A stretch of 64,000 bases of DNA from Arthrobacter sp. GMC3 (GCF_002929305.1 NZ_PJIO01000007.1:1-64000); one strand, 5' to 3'. Counted from the first letter of the stretch, positions 26,506-34,391 are shown. Notes: generated from the letters alone by a model not told the origin. Translations and numbers: made by a program.

Positions 26506-28526
26506 TCGAAGACCTCCAGCTCCGCATCCGGATTGTTCTCGTAATACTCGGCAAACACGTCAAAGACCCGGCTGTTACGTTCCTCCACCCGCCGCTCCTT
26601 CGGGGTTCGCTTTGGCTGACTGTCGGCCTCCGCGGGCCCTTCACCGGGCACCGGCGCTGCAGGATCCGGGGCAGCCGCAGGTTTTGACTTGCTCTCCAGA
26701 CCAGGATGTTTCTTCGCAGTGAGCCGCTTGGAAAGGTTCCGCTCACTGCGTGAGAGGATCTCCTTCGATCGCCACTTCTCCAACAGCTCATAGACAGCCT
26801 GTTCCGGGTTCACATGCCGGTTCTCCCTGCGGGCCACCTCCCGGGCATAGTCGGCAGCTTTCTGGGAAAACGGGGCGTCCAGCATCGGCGCATGTTCCCA
26901 ATCCAGGCGGTGCCAGAGGTGTTCATCGGGATCCTTGAAATACACGTACCTCACATCATGGGTGTCATAGAAGAACGGCCATTTCCCGGCATTGGCCCCG
27001 CGTTCCTTCGACCTCACATTCCTATACTTGTTCAACACCACCCCGTCATAGCGCTGGCCCTTGATCTCGACCCCGTAGTGCTGGATCGTGCGCCAATGAA
27101 CAGCCAGGAAATCAAAGACAAGATCCTCCGAGGCCGGCAACCTCAAATGCCCCGTCTTGGCCAACCCGGCCTCAAACATTTCCACCGGCGACAGCTCAAT
27201 GCCCGGCACCTCCGGGATGCACAGACCGGAATGGGCACTGCGGTGATAGACCGTCGTGACCCACTCGCGGATCATGTCCTCCAGCTCGGTCACATAGTAG
27301 ACGGCCTTGTTCTCCACATTGTCGCCCCGTGAATACACATCCGGGCCCTTGTAGCCGGGCAGATGCTCCAGGAACGACTGCCGCAACGTCCTAAAAAACC
27401 GCTCGACCTCTGGTTTGTCCGTTGGCTTGTGCGGTGTTGCCGGCTGAATATTGATCCCGATCCGGGCGCAAGCACCACGAACATGGTCCGAGAGGTAGAC
27501 CTTGCCATGATCAACCACGATCGTCCCCGGAACAGCCCCCAACGGGGCCCGGTCATCCCCGGTACCGATGACCAGGTTGTGCGGGACCCCGTGATACGGG
27601 AACCCATCGGCGTCGTCCTCCGGTGGGGCCACCGCCTGATACAGCACATCGGCAATATCCCGGGCATCCGTTGAAATCGGCGCCAACCGCAACCCCACAA
27701 TGCACCGGCTATACAAATCAATGGCCACCGTCAGCTCAACTGAAACCCACCGGCCAGTACCCTCCTCCAACGCGAAAACATCCAACGGCGTTGAATCCAT
27801 CAACACATACTCACCCGGATACTGCGCCCTCAACCGCCCATACATCCCCTGCGGCCGCTCAGCAATCGACCGGCGCGCCTTCCCCTGCCCAAAAGCCTGC
27901 CTGCCCTTCGCCAACTCATCCACACGCGCATAGGCCACTGTTTTACCGGGTATTGGCACCGCTCCGGGCCCGAACTCTTCGTCCAACAGGCGCTGAACGC
28001 GGCCAAGGACAGCCCTCTTCGTGGGTGTTGACTCGTAGACCAGTTCCGCCAGGACAGTCAAGCAGGCTTTATCCCATCGCGGATCAACCCGGGATTCGTA
28101 CTTGCGGCTGGCCGCACTATCAATCAGGCCAGGCAAGCCGGCGCTGCGGTAGTCTGCAATCTTGCGGCGCATGGTCCGCACACTGACGCCCTGCCGCTCT
28201 GCAGCCTGGCGGACGAGCTCACTCTGTGTGGTGCCCTCAGCCGGATCGACGTCCAAAATTCCCAAGAGTTCCCGCTCCAGGGAGTGCAATTGTTTTAGTT
28301 TCGTAGGGCTCAGCCGGGAGAGGGCCACGGAAATTGGATCACTTTCAGGTGTGCGACCAGTCTTGGCTTCACCAATGTGGGCTCGCGCGACAATGGCCGC
28401 ACCGACTCTTCGCAGTGACTTTCCATTGGAAATCAGGATCGATGAGCCCGTAATCTCCTGAACAGTCCACATCTCGGCATCGAGCCAAACCGCCGAACCG
28501 ACAATGACTTCAAACGTTGTTGACAT
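26502..28526 (-). CDS. tniA: TniA/TnsB-like DDE transposase
   Basis: 674 residues from ATG 28526 (GGAG five bases before). N-terminal helix-turn-helix segments (about 85-140) bind the transposon ends. The integrase core has Asp in LMDSTPLDV (about 244), Asp in VVDHGKVY (about 339) and Glu in TDKPEVERFF (about 372-374), a complete DDE triad. A Mu-type C-terminal beta barrel (about 475-540) and a basic tail follow. It cuts and joins 3' ends during transposition. The predicted binding sites are the GTGACACG boxes right of tnsA. Confidence 0.94.
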   Translation of the reverse strand: MSTTFEVIVGSAVWLDAEMWTVQEITGSSILISNGKSLRRVGAAIVARAHIGEAKTGRTPESDPISVALSRLSPTKLKQLHSLERELLGILDVDPAEGTTQSELVRQAAERQGVSVRTMRRKIADYRSAGLPGLIDSAASRKYESRVDPRWDKACLTVLAELVYESTPTKRAVLGRVQRLLDEEFGPGAVPIPGKTVAYARVDELAKGRQAFGQGKARRSIAERPQGMYGRLRAQYPGEYVLMDSTPLDVFALEEGTGRWVSVELTVAIDLYSRCIVGLRLAPISTDARDIADVLYQAVAPPEDDADGFPYHGVPHNLVIGTGDDRAPLGAVPGTIVVDHGKVYLSDHVRGACARIGINIQPATPHKPTDKPEVERFFRTLRQSFLEHLPGYKGPDVYSRGDNVENKAVYYVTELEDMIREWVTTVYHRSAHSGLCIPEVPGIELSPVEMFEAGLAKTGHLRLPASEDLVFDFLAVHWRTIQHYGVEIKGQRYDGVVLNKYRNVRSKERGANAGKWPFFYDTHDVRYVYFKDPDEHLWHRLDWEHAPMLDAPFSQKAADYAREVARRENRHVNPEQAVYELLEKWRSKEILSRSERNLSKRLTAKKHPGLESKSKPAAAPDPAAPVPGEGPAEADSQPKRTPKERRVEERNSRVFDVFAEYYENNPDAELEVFE

Positions 28527-29268
28527 CGAGTTCTCCATACCCGAGAAAAAGGATGGTGCCGTCAGTCAGTGGCGATTCCATGTCGAAAGCCAGCACTCCG
28601 CGCCACAGAAGGTGCAGCAAGGCAGTGCGAACGCGGTACTCGTTTCCACAGCGACCCTTGAAGGCAACGACAGTTTCTCCCACTGAACGACCATCGACGA
28701 AGTCAACCAGGAGCGTTGTTAGCTCACCAGTGTTGACCAAAGGGTGACGGCGAGCTGCACCCAGGAACTTCGTATTGCGAAGAAGAGCAGGTGAAGCACC
28801 GAACCACACGTCGTAGTTCCAGCCACGGGCCGCGCAAACATCGCTTGTCCACTGGAAGACTGCAGCCGTGTCAGGGTCCTCCAGGCGACGCACCGGTTTC
28901 ACGTCCACGACCCGAATCAAGCCGGAAGTCGAGCGGAGCATGATGTCAGGAACGTGCCGCCGGTCGCGCCCAGCACACCTACCAGTCATTTCAAATGGCT
29001 GCGTAGCAATCCACTCAACAGCGGGATCGAAGTCCTTTAGCCACAGGCAATCCAGTTCAAGAAGACTTTCATAGATCAAGAACGACTTGGTTGTCGCTGC
29101 CCAAAACAAGCCGGGGTAGTTCCTCTGACCCTTATAAGTTGGTGGCTTCCGCACGGGCAACCCGTGGAGCACAGCATCCGCATCAGCCTCACTGAAGCGC
29201 GTACTTACCTCGCCCCTGTCGATGCAGAGGTAACGCAAAGAAACGTTCTGACCCTGGATTCCGGCCAT
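28510..29268 (-). CDS. tnsA: TnsA-like transposon end endonuclease
   Basis: 252 residues from ATG 29268; a longer frame to 29391 would run through the transposon end repeats and is unlikely. The restriction-endonuclease-like active site is present: Glu67 in YESLLELD, Asp108 in HVPDIML and Lys124 in VDVKPV. TnsA cuts the 5' ends, making cut-and-paste transposition possible together with TniA. It is the first gene of the leftward operon and overlaps tniA by 17 bases. Its presence separates this element from Tn5053/Tn402-type elements, which lack TnsA. Confidence 0.88.
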   Translation of the reverse strand: MAGIQGQNVSLRYLCIDRGEVSTRFSEADADAVLHGLPVRKPPTYKGQRNYPGLFWAATTKSFLIYESLLELDCLWLKDFDPAVEWIATQPFEMTGRCAGRDRRHVPDIMLRSTSGLIRVVDVKPVRRLEDPDTAAVFQWTSDVCAARGWNYDVWFGASPALLRNTKFLGAARRHPLVNTGELTTLLVDFVDGRSVGETVVAFKGRCGNEYRVRTALLHLLWRGVLAFDMESPLTDGTILFLGYGELDVNNV

Positions 29269-29286
29269 GCCACCAGTATGCGACTG

Positions 29287-29348
29287 GTGACACGAAACCC
29301 GAAATGGTGACACGCCGGTGACACGAAACCCGGAAAAGTGACACGTAG
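29287..29348. repeat. Two 31-base tandem repeats with four GTGACACG boxes, transposon right end
   Basis: GTGACACG occurs at 29287, 29307, 29318 and 29338, with spacing 20, 11 and 20. This makes two 31-base units (29287-29317 and 29318-29348), each with GTGACACGAAACCCG followed by a second box. Multiple short repeats next to tnsA are the usual TnsB binding sites. The last box ends the element in GTGACA(C). Confidence 0.8.
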
Positions 29349-29383
29349 CTCCGGAACCTACAAAGGCGCCTCGTTCAAAATCT

Positions 29384-29738
29384 TTGTTCACACGTTATCC
29401 CCAAAGTTGTCCACATTGTGGGTATCTTTCCACATGCTGTGTCGAACTTATCCACCCCTCTTGACAACTTGTTCGAACTATCCACAGGCAGTCTTCGAAG
29501 GTGGGCCTTCATGCAGTTGTTCACAAAGTTATCCACAGAAGTGGATAACTTTTGCCGCGATCAGGCTTAAACGACACAAATCTGCCGTCCTAAAGTAATC
29601 CACAGCTGTGGAATTACATGTGTGTAACTTATGCCCAATGTGCATATCGTTGTGGACAAAGCTGTGTACGACGAATTTAAAACTACTAGAACTACAGCCC
29701 TGTAAGTTATGCCCACATGTGGATAGTCCTGTGGACAA
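29384..29738. promoter_or_regulatory. Cluster of DnaA boxes outside oriC
   Basis: Four nine-base boxes match a full consensus: TTGTCCACA at 29407-29415, TTATCCACA at 29529-29537, and TGTGGACAA at 29651-29659 and 29730-29738. Near matches lie at 29384, 29395, 29448, 29478, 29517, 29540, 29596 and 29718. An AT-rich stretch is at about 29671-29697. The density equals that of the dnaA-dnaN origin about 15 kb away. It could titrate DnaA, regulate initiation, or act as an auxiliary origin element. It starts about 40 bases from the transposon end. Confidence 0.75.
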
Positions 29739-29764
29739 CGGTGGATACGTGCGACGATGAGGGC

Positions 29765-30316
29765 ATGGAAACCAACGATTCCCTTGAATCACACGTTCTT
29801 TCCCCACAGGCCCCCACCGAGAATGACATTGATGAATACCGTAGATTAAGCGCCGAACAGGCGGCTGGTGTAGGGATCATTAGCACGGTGTGGCAGGGCC
29901 GGGACTATGCCGCCACTGTGAGCGCATTTCTTTCAGTCTCCTACGACCCTCCGACACTCTTGGTGAGCCTCTACGCAGAGTCCAGGATCGCTCAGGCGGT
30001 AGCGAATGCTGGCAGGTGGGCGCTGACCCTGCTCGCGGCGGATCAACAGCGGCAGGCCAACTGGCTGGCAAGTCCGGGCACACCACTGGAGGGGCTGCTG
30101 AGTCAGATTCCTTTTAGGCGCGGGCCAGCAACGGCTAGTGCCGTAGTAGATGGTGGCTTGGCCTATTTTGAGGTGGAAACCACCAATGTCCACGAGGAAG
30201 CCACACACTTGATCGTCGTGGGCAAGGTTCTGAGTATGGGCGACGGGGCTCGTTGTCACCCGGAGCTATCTCCCTTGGTGCACTATGCCGGGGACTACCG
30301 GAAAATTAGGCCGTAA
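29765..30316 (+). CDS. Flavin reductase-like, FMN-binding split-barrel protein
   Basis: 183 residues from ATG 29765. It matches the flavin reductase-like domain: early GVGIISTVWQGRDYAATVSAF, SYDPPTLLVSLYAES and FEVETTNVHEEATHLIVVGKV. Such proteins bind FMN and often supply reduced flavin to monooxygenases; no monooxygenase is adjacent. Its upstream region is the DnaA-box cluster, so DnaA could influence its transcription (inference). It converges with the rhomboid gene 28 bases away. Confidence 0.85.
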   Translation: METNDSLESHVLSPQAPTENDIDEYRRLSAEQAAGVGIISTVWQGRDYAATVSAFLSVSYDPPTLLVSLYAESRIAQAVANAGRWALTLLAADQQRQANWLASPGTPLEGLLSQIPFRRGPATASAVVDGGLAYFEVETTNVHEEATHLIVVGKVLSMGDGARCHPELSPLVHYAGDYRKIRP

Positions 30317-30344
30317 CGTTCACGGCCACGTCAGCACTCAGCGT

Positions 30345-31214
30345 TCAGCCGAGTACAAAGGTGGGAAAAGTGGAGACCTTGTAGAGGGTCAGGCCAACGA
30401 GAAGCAGTACGACGGCGCCCATTCCGCCCCATTGGAAGAGGTTCCGCTTGTTCTTGAAAGAGGCTGGAACATAGGCGATGGCCAGCGCACACAGGGCACC
30501 GCCAATCAGTCCGCCGAGGTGCGCCTGCCAGGCAATGTTGGGAATGATGAAGCCAAGGGCCGCATTGATCACCAACAGAACCACAATCTGGCGAACGTCG
30601 CCGCCACGTTTCTTCTGGACGACGAACAACGCCCCAAAGAGGCCAAAGACCGCGCCCGAGGCGCCCACCACCGCTGTGTCTATGGGGGAGATGAGCAGGA
30701 CACCCACAGAGCCGGCAAAGGCGCTAATGAGGTAGATGGCGGTAAACCTGAGGCGGCCAAAGGCGGGTTCGAGAGCGCTGCCAAGTATCCACAGCGCATA
30801 CATGTTGAAGGCGATGTGCAAGATATCCGTGGAGTGCAGAAATGCTGAGGTGATCATGCGCCAGGGTTCCGACACGGTCAGGAACGGGGCATACGCAAAC
30901 GTCTGGAAGATAAAGCCGTTGGGGATCGCCCAGTCCAGGGCAAACATGACAACGCAAATGGCCATCATCGTGATGGTGACTACGGGGCGGCCAGTCCGGA
31001 CGGCTCCACCAAAGATGGTCCGCCGTGACGGCATGGCCCGTGCCGTTTCTTTGACACAATCCACACATTGAATTCCGACTGCCGCGCTGCGCTGGCACTC
31101 AGGGCACGTGGGCCGGCCGCAACGCTGACAACTCACGTAGGAGACTCTGTCAGGGTGGCGCGGGCAGACGGGCGCGCTGACAGGGGCGTTGGCGCTGGGG
31201 AAGTCAGAACTCAT
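30345..31214 (-). CDS. Rhomboid intramembrane serine protease with zinc-ribbon N-terminus
   Basis: 289 residues. The N-terminus (about 15-60) has four CxxC-like cysteine pairs (CPRHP, CQRCGRPTCPEC, CVDC), a likely zinc ribbon. Six or seven membrane helices follow, with the catalytic Ser in GASGAVFG and His in HLGGLIGG. Rhomboids cleave membrane proteins within the bilayer; the substrate here is unknown. The zinc ribbon is common in actinobacterial members. Close linkage to the cyclophilin gene upstream is usual in this group. Confidence 0.92.
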   Translation of the reverse strand: MSSDFPSANAPVSAPVCPRHPDRVSYVSCQRCGRPTCPECQRSAAVGIQCVDCVKETARAMPSRRTIFGGAVRTGRPVVTITMMAICVVMFALDWAIPNGFIFQTFAYAPFLTVSEPWRMITSAFLHSTDILHIAFNMYALWILGSALEPAFGRLRFTAIYLISAFAGSVGVLLISPIDTAVVGASGAVFGLFGALFVVQKKRGGDVRQIVVLLVINAALGFIIPNIAWQAHLGGLIGGALCALAIAYVPASFKNKRNLFQWGGMGAVVLLLVGLTLYKVSTFPTFVLG

Positions 31215-31236
31215 GGATTAAATCCTAGTAGTAAGT

Positions 31237-31283
31237 GAAAAGTCTCGGCAGTCCCGACCAAGAGTGGTGGGGACTGCCGAGAC
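31237..31283 (-). terminator. Terminator of the cyclophilin gene
   Basis: On the minus strand 14-base arms GTCTCGGCAGTCCC and GGGACTGCCGAGAC (31242-31255 and 31270-31283) form a perfect stem followed by TTTTC. It lies 30 bases after the cyclophilin stop and just upstream of the rhomboid start, so the two genes are probably separate units. Confidence 0.88.
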
Positions 31284-31312
31284 CCTATGTCCAAGCCAGA
31301 ATAAGGCAGGGT

Positions 31313-31855
31313 TTAGAGCTGCTCCACCGTGACGGAGTTGATGGTGACGTCTTCGCGGGGCTTGTCGCCCGGGCCCGTTGAAACGGCCTGGATGGCTTCA
31401 ACAACTGCCTGAGAGGCGGGATCAGTCACATCACCGAAGATGGTGTGCTTGCCCTGGAGCCAGCTGGTGTTCACGGTGGTGATGAAGAACTGTGAACCGT
31501 TGGTTCCACGGCCGCCCTGGAGGCCTGCATTGGCCATGGCGAACTTGTAGGGATCGTTGAAGTTCAGTTCCGGGTGGATTTCATCGTCGAACTGGAAGCC
31601 GGGGCCACCCGTTCCGCGACCCAAGGGATCGCCACCTTGGATCATGAAGTCTTTGATGATGCGGTGGAAGATGGTGCCGTTGTACAACGGTGCCGTGGTC
31701 TTCTCGCCGGTGGCCGGGTGGGTCCATTCGATCTCACCGGTGGCCAAGCCAACGAAGTTGGCTACGGTCTTGGGCGCGTGGTTACCAAAGAGGTTAACCT
31801 CGATGTCGCCAAGGCTTGTGCTGATAGTTGCTTTTGCGGTTGGGATAGCAGTCAT
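31313..31855 (-). CDS. ppiA: Cyclophilin-type peptidyl-prolyl cis-trans isomerase
   Basis: 180 residues, cytoplasmic (no signal peptide). It has the cyclophilin fold signatures: FHRIIKDFMIQGGDP (catalytic Arg in HRIIKDF), GSQFFIT and WLQGKHTIFGDV. It speeds proline isomerisation during protein folding. A cyclophilin at this site near the origin is typical of actinobacteria. The ATG is followed by TAIPTAKATI, as expected for the family. Confidence 0.95.
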   Translation of the reverse strand: MTAIPTAKATISTSLGDIEVNLFGNHAPKTVANFVGLATGEIEWTHPATGEKTTAPLYNGTIFHRIIKDFMIQGGDPLGRGTGGPGFQFDDEIHPELNFNDPYKFAMANAGLQGGRGTNGSQFFITTVNTSWLQGKHTIFGDVTDPASQAVVEAIQAVSTGPGDKPREDVTINSVTVEQL

Positions 31856-31980
31856 GGCGACATTCTGCCACGCCCAACTGACAAATTTCTCGCAGTCCGC
31901 ACAGATTCCGCGCCGGGCGAACTGGCAAGGATGGCCGTCTCCCAGACTAAGGACGTAGGCTGAGCAAGGAAGACGCCAAC

Positions 31981-32958
31981 ATGTGGAGGATGAACGTGAA
32001 GAAAGTAGACCGCTTTACCCATGGCCTGGAAGAGTCCCTGAGCACAGGAGTAGACAACGCTCTTGAGTGGGCCACTCCCCGTGTAGAAAGCGCCGTGGAG
32101 TGGACAACCCCACGCGTGGAAGCAGCTTGGGGCTGGGCAGCACCACGGATTGAAAAGGGCTTTGAAAGTGCCTCTCCGGTAGTCCAGGACAGCATTCGCA
32201 AGGCGGCCCAGTTCACCGCCGACGGCGTCGCAGCCGTTACCCCGAAGATTCAGGAAGGATTGGAAAAGTTGGCTCCAAGAATTTCCGACGCCGTTGACGA
32301 GGCCACCCCGCGCGTTCAGGAGGCCCTAGACAAGGCAGCCCCCGCCATCACGAACGCCAAGGACAAGATGGTAGAGGAATACATCCCGCGGTTCTCGGCA
32401 AAACTGGGCGACGCTGCCCAGGCCGTTGGCACTGCGCTGGAAAATTCACGGGCTGCCGATCAAGTTGACGTTGTGGTTGCCAAAATTACCGGCAACAAAA
32501 AGGCCCTGGCCAAGGCCCAGAAGGCCGCGTCTGCTGCCGCCAAAAAGGCAGCGGCGGATCTCAAGCGCAGCCAGAAGAAAGGCGGCAAGGGCTGGATCGT
32601 GGTTGGCGTCGTCGTTGCGGCGTCAGCTGCGGGCGTGGCCGTGTGGAAAGCTTCAAAGCCGGTCGCTGATCCGTGGAAAACACCCTCGCCTGTGGCCCCG
32701 GCCCCGCAAGCCTCTACTCAGGCTCCCACGCCCGACGCCGTTGCGCAGGATGCCGGCGATCTTGCGGACACTGTGAAAAGCACTGTGGAGGACATTGCGG
32801 CCCCTGTGAAGGAAGCCGCCAAGCATGTGCAAGAAAAGGCCGCTGAGGCCGTCGCTGAGGCCGAGGATGCTGTGAAGGATGCCGCAACCGAGGTCAAGGA
32901 CGCCGTGGTCGACGCCGCTCATGATGCCAAGCCGAAGCCGAAGGACCCCAACAAGTAG
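31981..32958 (+). CDS. Amphipathic-repeat protein with one membrane helix
   Basis: 325 residues. The N-terminal half consists of degenerate repeats of about 11 residues built on A-x-PRVE-x-A-x-x-W (ATPRVESAVEW, TTPRVEAAWGW, AAPRIEKGFES, then APRISDAVDEATPRVQEAL), predicting long amphipathic helices like those of apolipoprotein or LEA proteins. A Lys/Ala-rich stretch precedes one membrane helix (about 200-220), and the tail alternates Lys/Glu/Ala with Val. It probably associates with the membrane surface. No enzyme motif is present. ATG 31981 (AAGGAAG upstream) is preferred over ATG 31990. Confidence 0.75.
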   Translation: MWRMNVKKVDRFTHGLEESLSTGVDNALEWATPRVESAVEWTTPRVEAAWGWAAPRIEKGFESASPVVQDSIRKAAQFTADGVAAVTPKIQEGLEKLAPRISDAVDEATPRVQEALDKAAPAITNAKDKMVEEYIPRFSAKLGDAAQAVGTALENSRAADQVDVVVAKITGNKKALAKAQKAASAAAKKAAADLKRSQKKGGKGWIVVGVVVAASAAGVAVWKASKPVADPWKTPSPVAPAPQASTQAPTPDAVAQDAGDLADTVKSTVEDIAAPVKEAAKHVQEKAAEAVAEAEDAVKDAATEVKDAVVDAAHDAKPKPKDPNK

Positions 32959-32983
32959 ATTGTTGGGTCGCAAGGCCAAGGAG

Positions 32984-33027
32984 ACGACTGTGGGGCCCGG
33001 ATCAAACGATCCGGGCCCCACAGTCGT
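32984..33027. terminator. Perfect 20-base-pair hairpin, probable terminator without U-tract
   Basis: Arms ACGACTGTGGGGCCCGGATC (32984-33003) and its exact complement (33008-33027) flank the loop AAAC. It lies 26 bases after the repeat-protein stop and about 110 bases after the convergent EamA stop. No T-run follows on either strand. Strong hairpins lacking a U-tract serve as terminators in actinobacteria. Confidence 0.7.
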
Positions 33028-33135
33028 TGGTGGCCATCTGGAACCCTCAGTGGCTCACCACGCTAGCAGTTGGGAGTCTTCACTCCCGGTAGCGAACCGG
33101 TGGGCCCACGCTTGCCAGGTTCCCAGGAAATCGGC

Positions 33136-34035
33136 CTAGCCATTACCTGGGCCGGCAACCGGGGACTTCGTTGCCTTGAATCCGCCCCGTCCCTGATGCA
33201 TGATCACCACGGCCAGACCAGCCATGATCATGGCCAAACCAACATAAGTCCCCGAGGGAAGTTGTTCGCCCAGGAAAATCGCTGCGAGCACGGCGGCACC
33301 AGGAATTTCGAGCAGGATCATCATCGAGACCACAAGGGGGGAGATGGTGGCAAGCAAGTAATTGAAGATGGTGTGCCCAAAGATCTGGGCGGCCACGGTG
33401 ACACCCACAATTCCCCACCAAGCCTGCGGAGGCAGGTTCAATAGCTCCTGTCCAAAGATCAAGCACATGGCGAGCAAGATGATCGAGGCGAAGCTGTAGC
33501 AAAGACTGGAGTACAGGGTCGTGGACATGCTTTTGCGGGCCTTGGAACCTGCCAGGGTATATATGGCGGCAAGAGCGCCGCCGGCAAGGGCCAGTGCATC
33601 ACCAAGCAACGCCTCGGGGGAGACCCCCATGTCAAAGCCCGTAATGACCACGACGCCGAGCAGGGCCACGCTGAGCCCCAACATGATGGTCCTGTGTGGA
33701 CGACGCCCGCGGAACCATTGAAACAAGGCTATCCATGCGGCCTGGAGGCAGACCAGGGCGGTGGCCGCAGCTACGCTCGTCAGCTTCACGGAGGTGACGA
33801 AACATGCGAAGTGCAGGGCAAGCGCTGTGGCAGCAATGGCGGAGTACTTCAGTTCCGTCCGGGTGAGGTTTTTCAGAGCCGCCCGGTTGGAGATCAGCAC
33901 GGGCGTGCCCATCACTAGGGCACCCAGTGCGTTGCGCCAAAACGCGATAGTGAGTGCGGAAGCGGCCGTCGCGGCCATGATGGGCCCGGACGCCGAGACA
34001 CCGAGGATGCCTACTACGGCCAGGAGAATTATCAC
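33136..34035 (-). CDS. EamA/DMT-family transporter
   Basis: 299 residues from a GTG start, with ten predicted membrane helices in two EamA repeats (about 10-135 and 145-285). The drug/metabolite transporter superfamily exports amino acids, metabolites or drugs; the substrate cannot be told from sequence. Features such as FWRNALGALVM and the C-terminal LGEQLPSGTYVGLAMIMAG agree with the family. It is not in an operon. Confidence 0.88.
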   Translation of the reverse strand: MIILLAVVGILGVSASGPIMAATAASALTIAFWRNALGALVMGTPVLISNRAALKNLTRTELKYSAIAATALALHFACFVTSVKLTSVAAATALVCLQAAWIALFQWFRGRRPHRTIMLGLSVALLGVVVITGFDMGVSPEALLGDALALAGGALAAIYTLAGSKARKSMSTTLYSSLCYSFASIILLAMCLIFGQELLNLPPQAWWGIVGVTVAAQIFGHTIFNYLLATISPLVVSMMILLEIPGAAVLAAIFLGEQLPSGTYVGLAMIMAGLAVVIMHQGRGGFKATKSPVAGPGNG

Positions 34036-34100
34036 TGTTCAACATTAAGTGATGCGCTCATGGGCAAAAGAATTTTGCGGGCCATCTCACTTAAAGAACT

Positions 34101-34127
34101 TCACCCCAGTCCGATGGACTGGGGTGA
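34101..34127 (-). terminator. Hairpin downstream of tRNA-Ala
   Basis: Perfect 12-base arms TCACCCCAGTCC and GGACTGGGGTGA with a 3-base loop, seven bases beyond the CCA end of tRNA-Ala on the minus strand. The following sequence has only a weak T-run (TTCTTTAAG). Confidence 0.7.
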
Positions 34128-34133
34128 TTCCTA

Positions 34134-34209
34134 TGGTGGAGGCACGGGGACTCGAACCCCGAACCCCCTGCTTGCAAAGCAGGTGCGCTACCAATTGCGC
34201 CATGCCCCC
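34134..34209 (-). tRNA. tRNA-Ala (TGC anticodon), CCA encoded
   Basis: The minus strand gives acceptor arms GGGGGCA and TGCCTCC (one G-T wobble), a D arm GCGCAATTGGTAGCGC, anticodon loop CTTTGCAAG with TGC, and T loop GTTCGAGTC, ending ACCA. The length is 76 bases including CCA. Together with the tRNA-Ile gene upstream it forms the pair usually found near gyrA in actinobacteria. Confidence 0.96.
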
Positions 34210-34234
34210 ATAGGGTGGTTCAGTATTTCCAAAG

Positions 34235-34354
34235 CTAGTTGACGGTATCCGTCGCCTTGCTCCAGCTTGCCTTCGCAAGTTTGGATTCGCGGAGTTTCTT
34301 ATTCAAGAATACTGCGGCACCGAGAGCTGCGATCAAGATCAACAACTTCTTCAC
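34235..34354 (-). CDS. DLW-39 family micropeptide
   Basis: A 39-residue protein from a GTG start, beginning with KKLLILIAALGAAVFLNKK and ending in SWSKATDTVN. One hydrophobic helix (about 4-16) is followed by a basic amphipathic segment. The exact length of 39 residues, the SW motif near the end and the position beside tRNA-Ile/tRNA-Ala and gyrA match the actinobacterial DLW-39 family of unknown function; here DLW is replaced by ASW. It lies on the minus strand between the two tRNA genes. Confidence 0.8.
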   Translation of the reverse strand: MKKLLILIAALGAAVFLNKKLRESKLAKASWSKATDTVN

Positions 34355-34391
34355 TACACACCTTACCTTCGATAAGAACCCTGCGGTTCCG

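Larger units (their letters stand above)
15700..29345. mobile_element. Tn7-like (TnsA-TniA-TniB-TniQ) transposon with defence-type cargo
   Basis: The right part holds four transposition genes in one leftward operon: TnsA-type endonuclease, TniA/TnsB DDE transposase, TniB/TnsC ATPase and TniQ. Right of tnsA are four GTGACACG boxes ending at 29345. The inverted form starts at 15700 (TGTCACTTTCC) and is taken as the left end. The two ends share TGTCACTTT(T)CC when read inward. No matching target duplication is visible (TTTCG left, CGTAG right), and the left side has only one clear box, so the left boundary is uncertain and may be decayed. The cargo is abi, hipBA and six leftward genes. No CRISPR array was seen. 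Confidence 0.7.

Noticed and set aside
29269..29391. Longer tnsA start at 29391
   Set aside because: The extra 41 codons would run through all four transposase binding boxes and beyond the element end.
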